Source of the DNA: DATLAN01 sp035527455
GTDB lineage: Bacteria; Planctomycetota; Planctomycetia; Pirellulales; Thermoguttaceae
DNA: 5,435 nt
Reading direction: 5' to 3'
Assembly: GCA_035527455.1 (NCBI GenBank)
Contig: DATLAN010000085.1
Span: forward strand, 1 to 5,435
In this document: piece by piece, positions 1-5,243 of the stretch
Layout: every line of letters begins with the position of its first letter
Position numbering within the stretch: position 1 is the stretch's first letter
The notes under the pieces: generated by a model
The model's database searches: none
Seen by the model: only the letters and a program-made list of their open reading frames with translations
What the model was told of the DNA's origin: nothing
Position numbers and translations under genes: made by a program

Positions 1-667
1 TTCTCCCATCTCGCTATCCGTCGGCATTACGGTGACACGACAACGGATGTCAGGCATCCGTGGTGGTTCCTGCCGGCGGGTCCATGACCTGACGCCCCGC
101 TTCCCTCCAACGGGTCCTCGCGGGTCGAGTTCCCCGCCTTCTACGGTACTATCAAGGCGCTACGACTTCCTGCCGCCCGTCTCGCCGCACTTCGTTGCCT
201 TCGCTTGGCGATACCACGGGAACACTCGCGATTTCGCTCCCGACGCCGCCGAGTGTCGCGGCGTCGGGCCTGGGGTTGGTCACCCGGTATCCCCGGCCGG
301 GAATTCTTCCGTGGAAACGACAGGATCTCCCACGTTCCTGGGGAACCCTTGTGCCTATGCCCTGCTCTTCGACCCCGGCAGGATTGGCATGTCAGGCCAT
401 TACGACATGCCAACGCGGCCCCCGCTCTGACCACGACGAAGGCTCCCGCGATGCAACTTTCGAGGCTCCATCACACGGCTTCAGCACTGGCTGTCTACGC
501 TTCGCAGGCCGGGTCACCCCGACACCACGCAAGACTCGCTTCCGGCCGCCGGCCAGGCTCTACCGGACGGGCTTTCCACCCGCAGGGTTCCAACAAAAGG
601 TTTCCAACTCACATCATGTTCGTTATCCTCCTCTTCCAAGCTTTCGTGGCGCAAGGTCAGAGCGCAC
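1..667 (-). mobile_element. Group II intron, 5' ribozyme part (domain I to start of domain IV)
   Basis: Read on the minus strand, this stretch resembles the self-splicing RNA that precedes the reverse transcriptase/maturase gene in bacterial group II introns. A GUGCG start, the usual group II 5' end, lies at 667-663. The segment around 110-200 (minus) carries the phrase AGGAAGTCGTAGCGCC followed by ATAGTACC, which I recognise from domain IV just upstream of intron-encoded reverse transcriptases. Perfect stems are frequent: 239-249 pairs with 258-268 (11 bp), and 384-393 with 404-413 (10 bp). No long minus-strand reading frame crosses the region, as expected for ribozyme RNA. The plus-strand frames here (32-430, 195-767, 205-696) resemble spurious ORFs often annotated opposite such introns. 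The maturase is not visible. A frame open to the left edge has ATGs at 57 and 27, while the ATG at 85 meets a stop after 11 codons. The maturase therefore starts near or beyond base 1, or is damaged. Domains V and VI would be outside the window. The identification is by recalled similarity, not alignment. Confidence 0.72.
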
Positions 668-708
668 TTTGTCATTGGCGAGGCAGGTTAGGCTAATGAC
701 AAAGTGCG
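663..708. repeat. 14-bp perfect inverted repeat at the intron 5' boundary
   Basis: CGCACTTTGTCATT (663-676) is the exact reverse complement of AATGACAAAGTGCG (695-708), with an 18-base spacer. On the minus strand the second arm ends in GTGCG, the proposed first five bases of the intron, so a hairpin would span the 5' splice site. It may be the end or REP hairpin of an older element used as the intron target, or a terminator-like target of the sort some bacterial group II introns use. There is no T-run after it, so a working terminator is unlikely. Confidence 0.8.
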
Positions 709-720
709 ATCTGCCCCCTT

Positions 721-807
721 CAACCACCGGTAGCCCTCCAACGGGTACTCGAACGAGAAGCGAATGATCGCCTGCTCCGCCCCAGAAAACCGGGCCGACC
801 GGCCAAA
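721..807 (-). pseudogene. Fragment of IS3-like integrase/transposase
   Basis: The minus frame open from 807 reads GRSARFSGAEQAIIRFSFEY followed by PLEGYRWL. This resembles the stretch just before the catalytic integrase core of IS3-type transposases, where an H/Y-PLEGYRRL-type motif is common. A stop codon lies immediately upstream (808-810) and there is no start codon. After WL the resemblance ends and the frame stops at 688-690. Only about 29 codons survive, without any catalytic DDE residue, so this is a dead remnant. It lies between the group II intron boundary and the REP-like repeats and was probably cut by later insertions. The family assignment rests on one short motif. Confidence 0.45.
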
Positions 808-825
808 TTACTCAAACAGCCAAAT

Positions 826-873
826 TAAGTACATGTCCCCGGAATTCCCTAAGTACATGTCCCCGGAATTCCC
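826..873. repeat. Two exact 24-bp tandem copies of a REP-like motif
   Basis: Bases 826-849 and 850-873 are identical 24-mers with core AAGTACATGTCCCCGGAATT. The preceding AAT extends the first copy into the AATTAAGTA...GTCCCCGGAATT pattern that I associate with REP sequences flanking RAYT (IS200-like Y1) transposases. Related sequence, with GAATTCCGG next to an ACAC and ATACT core, occurs at the ends of the RAYT remnant at 4081-4311. The copies contain EcoRI-type GAATTC palindromes. They mark the downstream edge of the lyase-gene block. Confidence 0.85.
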
Positions 874-874
874 C

Positions 875-955
875 TACGCAGTCGCCCGGCTGGAACTCGT
901 CGAGCTTGACCGCGTGGCCGTTGAGGAATAGCTCGACGGACTCTTTGACGACGAA
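875..955 (-). pseudogene. Possible C-terminal remnant of a small hypothetical protein
   Basis: Just past the lyase stop codon, a different minus frame reads FVVKESVELFLNGHAV and then KLDEFQPGDCV, ending exactly at the REP-like repeat. The pattern of a beta strand, an L-NG-H/K turn and then KLDE-F-PGD resembles the repeated motif of small planctomycete proteins that have K-LDG-K...L-DLK-GDKV sequences. There is no stop at a natural end: the frame continues through the repeats to a TGA at 812-814. There is no separate start. The fragment may be the residue of a gene cut by the REP insertion, or a tail once fused to the lyase frame. Composition is unremarkable, so chance coding-like sequence cannot be excluded. 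Confidence 0.25.
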
Positions 956-995
956 TCGGCAGGGTTCCGACCGGCAGCGCCGACGGTCTTGGTCG

Positions 996-3900
996 TCACC
1001 GAAATGCCCGGCTGATCGTGCGCTGTGGTTCGGTCTGGGACGAGACGGTCTCGCCGCGATAGGTGAGCGTGCCTCGTCGGGGTAGCGAAAGGCGCACGCC
1101 GTCGCGGCGAATCCGGACGGCGCCGGACTTGCCGTCGAACTCGATCCCCTCGCCCGAGAATTGAAACCGCTCGAGCGCCAACATGGCGTAGTCCGTGCCG
1201 TGCTCGCTTTCGATTTTCACCACCCGGCCGTCGCACAGGGCGGTGAACTTGGGCGTCGGTTGATCCTCGAGCACCGGGTACAGCACCACGCTGAGGGGCT
1301 GATCGCCGGGGAGCTGCTTCATCCGCAGGCAGTGCTGCGAGGAGGTTCGGCGATCGTGCCCCCAACCGGCGGTTCCGGCCGTGCGGGTGACGTTTTCCGT
1401 GGTGACGTTCCGGTCCGTCGGCTGGAGGAAGAAGACGACCAGATCGGCCTCGAAACGGCCTCTTGCCCGGATTGGGTTGTCGCGGACCTGCGGCGCCTGG
1501 TCGGTGGCGAGATACAGGTGCCAATCGAAATCGCGTCCGCTGAGTACGGCGTCTCGAATGATGAAGAACGTGGGCCCCAGGGGATCGTCGTCCTTGACGA
1601 ATTGAATCTGCCGATGCCAGCCGTGGCGCTCGCCGCGGAGGTAGTCGACCGTTTCGCCGCCGACAAACTCTTGGATCTTGCCCTCCACCCCCAGCGCTTC
1701 GTAGAAGCCGTCGTCGATGCGGCTGTGATCGGCGGCAGGCGCCCGGCCGTAATAGCCGAAGTCCTCGCACAGCGGCTGCCCCTTGCCCCAGAGAACGAAG
1801 GAGCCCTCGTCGAAATCGTAGTGCTGGTGCATCTTGCCCTGGATGTAGTACAGGTACGTCTCCCGGTTGCCGGGAAAATGGGCGCGGAAGACGGCCCCGG
1901 TTTCGGGAAACCACTCGCTACCCCATCGCGGCGGCGACGCAGGGATCGACTCGTCGAGCATCAAGTGCCGGTATCCGGCAAACCCGGGATACGCCCCGCC
2001 GATGCCCGGCTGGGCAAACGAGCCGTGTGCCCGCCACATCCACTGCATGTTGCGCGCGTAGTCGGGATCGCGCTGGCGCCAGATCCGCGCGGCCCAACCG
2101 CTCAAGCAGGTCCGCTCGCCGAGATAGGTGTTGCCGATCGCAGGGTGGCAGCGGTCGCCGCTGAGTCGGGGATCGGGCGGCGTGGAGATCTTCGCCAGCC
2201 AGGCCAGCGTGTTCTTCAGTTTGGGATGATAGAGCCAGTCGACGTCGCTGAAGCCGGTCCCGCGCAGCGCCATTGCCAGGGGGATCAGCGCATCCAAACT
2301 GACGGTCATGTAATGCGGGGCTTCCAGCCAGCCGCCGCTTTCGTCGCACCACTGGTCGAGTTCTTTCTCCATTTCCGCGACGGCCAGCCCGGCCCAATCC
2401 TTGGCGTGCGGATGGTCGGGAATCGTGCAGGCGACCATGCCCAAGCAGGCCCGGGCGACCGACGTCATGTTGGGATTGGCCTGAAAACCGCGTTCCGGCG
2501 AGATGACCGCGGGCCGAGCCAACGTGTATCCGAGGAAGGCCAGTTGGGCCTTCATCCGTGCACGTTCCTCGGCGGATAGGACTTCCGATGCGAGCACCAG
2601 ATCGGACGCGATCGCGGCCTGGAAGATCGTGGGGTTGCGGTGGTGCGGGCAACTTCCCTGGTTGCGCAGCTCATCCTGACGCGCATAGAGATCGACACCA
2701 TTTTGGAGCGTCTCCAGGGCGAAATCGGCCAGCCGGCGCCCGAGGGCTTCGTCGCCGGTGGCCAGATAGTACGCCACGTGATCGTCCATCTTGTACGAGA
2801 AGACGGGAGTTTCGCGAAGCCTGGCGAGTTTCTCCTGGTCCACCGCAAACCGCCGGCGGAACTGCTCCAATTCGTCCGGCGTGGTGAACAGCCGGGGACG
2901 CGCCATGCCGCGGTCGTTCCACGCCAGCACCCAGTCCTTGACGCGATCGAGCGCCACGTCGTCGTACTTCATCACGTAACGTTGCGGAGGCGGTGCGACA
3001 CGCTGGTCCAACTGTTCGTCGAGAATCGCGTCGGCGCGCCGCATCGCCACGAGGATCCAGTGCCGCTCGAACCCGCGGAGCTGAAACGTCGCCCGAAGTT
3101 GGTGGTCCACCGTAACGGCCGTGTCCCACTCGGTGCGATCGGGCAATACCCACGCGCCGGGCTCGCGCACGCCGAGGGCCAAGAAGTCGTCGCCACCTTC
3201 GCGAAAAACTCCCAACCAGTGCGCCTGCAAGCGATCGCCCCACCATGCGGGCCATGGCTCGATGCGGAAGAAAGGCTCTCCTTCGATGGAGCGGACGGTT
3301 CCGGTGCGGCACTGGTTGCCGTTGTCGCGATAGAAGAGCCGATCAGCACCAAAACGGTCGGCCAGGGAGAGCACGTACCGGGCACCCGCGGGAAGCTGGA
3401 ACTGTTCCTCCACGAGCACGACCGGTTCGCCGGCGATCACCCGAAACCGCAACCGCCAGAACCCATGGTCGGGAAAAGTGTAATCGACCGCCGCCTCGGC
3501 GAAGACCGGACCGGCGGCGATGACGCGCGTTTCCATCCGGCTAGGCTCGTGCGGCGAGTCGAGCCGACCGGCAGCCACCGTGCGACCGCTCGGCAGGCGA
3601 ACCCCCGCGATCGGCCCCTGCTTCGCGGCGCCGGGGCCTCCCAAGGTAATGCCGACAAGGCGGTTATCGAGCGACACCGTGTCGCCGTTGTGTCGTACTT
3701 TCAGATCCGAATCCGCCGCCGGGCGGCCTGGCACCAGTCGATACGTTGTCTCGTCGAACTGGCCGATCGAAGCCAACAGCGCGATCGAGGGTTTGCCCGA
3801 CGGGGCCAACGCGGGGTCCACCCATTGATACGGAAGCGGTGCGTCGTCCGGACCCAGCAGCACGAGGTCCTCGCTTCCCCAAAGACCCTCCGCCACGGGA

Positions 3901-4034
3901 AAGAACACCAATTCGTTTCGCCACTCGCGTTTGAGATGGTCGCGCAGGGTGAACGTCGCCACCGGCGGCTGGGCAGCGGCGGCCGTCGCGCAGATCAGAA
4001 TAGAAAGAACCCCAAATCGATGCCGGCAATTCAT
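996..4034 (-). CDS. Secreted heparinase II/III-family polysaccharide lyase
   Basis: This is a 1012-residue protein, probably an exported lyase that cleaves uronic-acid-containing polysaccharide by beta-elimination. Residues 1-21 form a signal peptide: basic start (RHR), hydrophobic core FGVLSILICATAAAA, likely cut after A21. There is no proper lipobox, so I expect a periplasmic or extracellular enzyme. Residues 25-345 are beta-rich and resemble the N-terminal modules of exo-rhamnogalacturonan lyase-like (PcRGLX/YetA) proteins. Residues 350-700 should be the alpha/alpha-toroid, with HHRN (464-467), NPNM (520-523) and EAPHYM (571-576) in the expected catalytic cleft. Residues 705-990 form the C-terminal beta-sandwich of the Heparinase_II_III family, with KMHQHYDFDEGSF (734-746) and EDFGYYG (757-763). 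Candidate catalytic residues are Y575 and H736 or H738, inferred from family pattern. The start at 4034 has AAGGAG eight bases upstream. The protein is longer than classic heparinases because of the N-terminal module. Substrate is unknown. No sulfatase or other polysaccharide gene is adjacent. Confidence 0.88.
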   Translation of the reverse strand: MNCRHRFGVLSILICATAAAAQPPVATFTLRDHLKREWRNELVFFPVAEGLWGSEDLVLLGPDDAPLPYQWVDPALAPSGKPSIALLASIGQFDETTYRLVPGRPAADSDLKVRHNGDTVSLDNRLVGITLGGPGAAKQGPIAGVRLPSGRTVAAGRLDSPHEPSRMETRVIAAGPVFAEAAVDYTFPDHGFWRLRFRVIAGEPVVLVEEQFQLPAGARYVLSLADRFGADRLFYRDNGNQCRTGTVRSIEGEPFFRIEPWPAWWGDRLQAHWLGVFREGGDDFLALGVREPGAWVLPDRTEWDTAVTVDHQLRATFQLRGFERHWILVAMRRADAILDEQLDQRVAPPPQRYVMKYDDVALDRVKDWVLAWNDRGMARPRLFTTPDELEQFRRRFAVDQEKLARLRETPVFSYKMDDHVAYYLATGDEALGRRLADFALETLQNGVDLYARQDELRNQGSCPHHRNPTIFQAAIASDLVLASEVLSAEERARMKAQLAFLGYTLARPAVISPERGFQANPNMTSVARACLGMVACTIPDHPHAKDWAGLAVAEMEKELDQWCDESGGWLEAPHYMTVSLDALIPLAMALRGTGFSDVDWLYHPKLKNTLAWLAKISTPPDPRLSGDRCHPAIGNTYLGERTCLSGWAARIWRQRDPDYARNMQWMWRAHGSFAQPGIGGAYPGFAGYRHLMLDESIPASPPRWGSEWFPETGAVFRAHFPGNRETYLYYIQGKMHQHYDFDEGSFVLWGKGQPLCEDFGYYGRAPAADHSRIDDGFYEALGVEGKIQEFVGGETVDYLRGERHGWHRQIQFVKDDDPLGPTFFIIRDAVLSGRDFDWHLYLATDQAPQVRDNPIRARGRFEADLVVFFLQPTDRNVTTENVTRTAGTAGWGHDRRTSSQHCLRMKQLPGDQPLSVVLYPVLEDQPTPKFTALCDGRVVKIESEHGTDYAMLALERFQFSGEGIEFDGKSGAVRIRRDGVRLSLPRRGTLTYRGETVSSQTEPQRTISRAFR

Positions 4035-4042
4035 GAGAAGGA

Positions 4043-4048
4043 CTCCTT
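4043..4048 (-). promoter_or_regulatory. Ribosome binding site of the lyase gene
   Basis: AAGGAG on the minus strand lies 8 bases before the ATG at 4034. This supports that start over the out-of-frame ATG at 4029. The TAA stop of the RAYT-remnant frame (4047-4049) overlaps the first bases of this site, so translation of the remnant would end on the lyase ribosome binding site. Confidence 0.85.
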
Positions 4049-4256
4049 ATGCGGCACGGGCGTTCTTTCCAGTCAGAATTCCGGAAACACTATACTGGTG
4101 TCCGCGGAATACTGCCCCTTGACGGCACCCGTCGGCCATGAGTTCCGCATAAGCCGCGTAGTCTTCGTCGCGAAAGAAGGTCAGTTGCCGGCGGTTCCCA
4201 CGCTGGGCAATATGGTGCAGCATCCCGGGAATGACCACTCTTGCCAATCTGGCCAT
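4047..4256 (-). pseudogene. Truncated RAYT (Y1-type) transposase, N-terminal part
   Basis: Residues 1-46 read MARLARVVIPGMLHHIAQRG, then NRRQLTFFRDEDY and AELMADGCRQ. This is the characteristic N-terminus of REP-associated tyrosine transposases, relatives of IS200/IS605 TnpA that process single-stranded REP hairpins. Full-length proteins continue into a PNHVHL-type HUH metal-binding motif and a later catalytic Tyr. Here the homology stops after codon 46 (about 4119). The last 23 codons are translated element-end sequence (GAVFRGHQYSVSGILTGKNA), so both the HUH motif and the catalytic Tyr are missing. The reading frame of 69 codons is intact but cannot encode an active enzyme. It precedes the lyase gene with 12 bases between its stop and the lyase ATG. 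Confidence 0.82.
4081..4097. repeat. Terminal inverted repeat of RAYT remnant, lyase side
   Basis: CCGGAAACACTATACTG matches the reverse complement of 4295-4311 at 16 of 17 positions. On the minus strand it contains TATAGT, a fair -10-like hexamer facing the lyase gene 57 bases away. No convincing -35 hexamer is seen at the right spacing. Confidence 0.8.
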
Positions 4257-4293
4257 TCCCCGAACCTAACAAAGCTTCCCTAGCTTGCCAATA

Positions 4294-4866
4294 TCAGTAT
4301 TGTGTTTCCGGATTCCCCCGGATTCCAATCTCGGCCCAACCGGTCGGGTCGATCATGAAGGTGAACATGTCCTGCTCACCGGCGTAGAGCCCGGTGCCGC
4401 CATTGACACCCTCGGGCGGGGCCTCGAAATCGGTGGCGAACTCCCGAACCACGGTCAGCAGGTCGGCATTGAACAGCCGCGTGTAGCTGGTGCCGTGGAT
4501 CGAACGAACCTGGTCGTCGTTGGTCAACAGTTGGAGCGGCTTGTTGCCGGTAGGCAGCGTCTCGGCGAAGACCCGGGCAGCCGTGTCCGGGACGAGCCGA
4601 TTGACCGTCTCCTTGGCAACGCCGGCCAGCCGGCAAAGCTGGCCGAAACTCCAGTCGTTCATCTCGAACGCCCCGTCGTCGCCGGCGGCCAACAGCAGCC
4701 GGCCGGCGTCGTGGGGGTTGGTTCGGATCGATCGCGGAGCAACCCAGCGATCGACACACGCTTCCTTCTGCCGCTGGCAATGTTCCCACAATGCCGTAAG
4801 CGACGGAAAGCACTCGTCCGGCTGCCGCTTGAACAGTTCACGCGACGCCTTGGTCAGACTTGGCAT
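4294..4866 (-). pseudogene. DUF932-family protein, C-terminally truncated by RAYT element
   Basis: The 190-codon frame begins MPSLTKASRELFKRQPDECF and continues through NDWSFGQLCRLAGVAKETVN, VRSIHGTSYTRLFNADLL and GLYAGEQDMFTFMIDPTGWA. I recognise these as the DUF932 (phage/plasmid-like, TIGR03299-type) pattern seen in plasmids, phages and accessory regions. The biochemical function of the family is not established. Homology runs to WAEI at residue 180 (about 4327). The last ten residues, GIRGNPETQY, are read from the REP-like end of the inserted element. Full-length relatives, as I recall, continue well beyond this point, so roughly the C-terminal half or third is lost. The missing part is not found on the other side of the element, where the lyase gene begins, so a deletion accompanied or followed the insertion. 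The start is secure: AAAGGAG lies 6 bases before the ATG. A residual folded product is possible but unproven. Confidence 0.75.
4295..4311. repeat. Terminal inverted repeat of RAYT remnant, DUF932 side
   Basis: CAGTATTGTGTTTCCGG is the partner of 4081-4097, with one mismatch. It supplies the final codons and the TGA stop (4294-4296) of the truncated DUF932 frame. Confidence 0.8.
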
Positions 4867-4872
4867 GACAAA

Positions 4873-4879
4873 CTCCTTT
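4873..4879 (-). promoter_or_regulatory. Ribosome binding site of the DUF932 gene
   Basis: AAAGGAG on the minus strand sits 6 bases before the ATG at 4866. Its first As form the last bases of the inverted-repeat arm at 4877-4885, so base pairing in the leader could partly cover the site. Confidence 0.8.
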
Positions 4880-4965
4880 GCTTGAGAGAAGAGAAACGGA
4901 ACACGAAACCGAGCAGGCGGCGGTAGTTGGCCGTCTACTCGGCTCCGGTCCGCGGTTCAAGCAAA
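4877..4965 (-). promoter_or_regulatory. Structured 5' leader of DUF932 gene (nested inverted repeats)
   Basis: TTTGCTTGA (4877-4885) and TCAAGCAAA (4957-4965) are perfect 9-bp complements. Nested between them, CCGAGCAGGCGGC (4909-4921) and GCCGTCTACTCGG (4930-4942) form 11 Watson-Crick pairs plus one wobble around an 8-base loop. In the minus-strand mRNA the outer stem would take in the start of the ribosome binding site, which suggests control of translation or of transcript stability. No known riboswitch class is recognised, and no clear sigma70-type promoter is seen in 4880-5040. Confidence 0.5.
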
Positions 4966-5037
4966 CGTACAGAGCCCAGCCGGGACTGCGAGTTTTCCAT
5001 GCCGGAAGAACCGAACAAGGAAACCTTCTTGCACCAT

Positions 5038-5090
5038 CAGCCTCTCGATAGCCGGCCGACAGTCGTTCGGCCGCGGCTGTCGAGGGGCTG
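5038..5090 (+). repeat. 22-pair hairpin, plus-strand RNA-like
   Basis: CAGCCTCTCGATAGCC (5038-5053) pairs with GGCTGTCGAGGGGCTG (5075-5090), and GGCCGA (5054-5059) with TCGGCC (5067-5072). This leaves a 7-base loop and a 2-base bulge (5073-5074). The two non-Watson-Crick positions (5043/5085 and 5049/5079) are U-G wobble pairs if the plus strand is RNA, but A-C mismatches on the minus strand. That favours a plus-strand RNA structure. No T-run follows, so it is not an ordinary terminator. It ends 60 bases before the ATG at 5151. It could be a leader element, a small-RNA stem, or a single-stranded DNA hairpin used by a recombinase or replication protein. Confidence 0.7.
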
Positions 5091-5148
5091 GGAGTACGAC
5101 TTCTACCCGGATAGAATTGCGAGAAAGAGCGGACCCGGTACAGTGGTG

Positions 5149-5243
5149 TTATGCGGCGGGTCGCAGATTCGTTGCATAAGCGGGAGTCAGGCGGGCAGAA
5201 CGTCGAAATCCGCGACCATTTCGACTTGCCTGCTGCCCCCGCT
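5149..5243. repeat. Overlapping and nested inverted repeats
   Basis: TTATGC (5149-5154) pairs with GCATAA (5174-5179). Next to it, three nested stems share one axis: AGCGGG (5179-5184) with CCCGCT (5238-5243), CAGGC (5188-5192) with GCCTG (5228-5232), and GTCGAAAT (5202-5209) with ATTTCGAC (5218-5225) around an 8-base loop. The nesting is more regular than expected from single short palindromes. The cluster overlaps the first 31 codons of the frame starting at 5151, so it is either structured coding sequence or evidence that the frame is not a gene. Confidence 0.5.

Larger units (their letters stand above)
4076..4316 (-). mobile_element. Deleted RAYT/REP element between lyase and DUF932 genes
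   Basis: An element of about 230 bp holds the first part of a REP-associated tyrosine transposase gene and is bounded by near-identical inverted ends. CCGGAAACACTATACTG (4081-4097) faces CAGTATTGTGTTTCCGG (4295-4311), with one mismatch in 17; GAATT or GGATTCC flanks extend the similarity. At the lyase side, 4078-4110 also folds on itself (ATTCCG with CGGAAT, ACAC with GTGT), as REP sequences do. A related tandem, CCGGATTCC spaced by CC, occurs at 4308-4326. The transposase lost its catalytic part, so the element cannot move by itself. Its right edge coincides with the loss of DUF932 homology near 4326. Confidence 0.72.

Noticed and set aside
32..767. Several plus-strand open frames of 130-190 codons
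   Set aside because: They are opposite the group II intron RNA and resemble spurious ORFs commonly annotated there. Their apparent conservation is explained by the ribozyme.
826..873. CRISPR array
   Set aside because: Two copies abut directly with no spacer, and no cas gene is present.
959..1000. Terminator for the lyase gene
   Set aside because: Only a weak GC-rich partial palindrome lies after the stop on the minus strand, without a T-run.
874..1914. A 346-codon minus-strand frame overlapping the lyase C-terminus
   Set aside because: The Arg/Pro-rich product is an out-of-frame shadow of the lyase C-terminal domain, whose conserved HQHYDFDEG motif lies in the other frame.
1161..2579. A 472-codon plus-strand open frame
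   Set aside because: Also antisense to the lyase gene. Its translation shows no recognisable motif, whereas the minus strand has continuous family motifs.
2640..4283. A 547-codon plus-strand open frame
   Set aside because: It lies antisense to the well-supported lyase gene, has low-complexity Arg/His/Pro-rich text without domains, and follows from the GC-rich codon use of the opposite strand.
5038..5090. Rho-independent terminator
   Set aside because: The stem is strong but GGGAGTACG follows instead of a T-run on the plus strand, and no gene ends just before it.
5149..5179. Integron attC- or attI-like recombination site
   Set aside because: TTATGC and GCATAA are inverted, but the consensus core sites (GTTRRRY and RYYYAAC) and an integrase gene are not seen.
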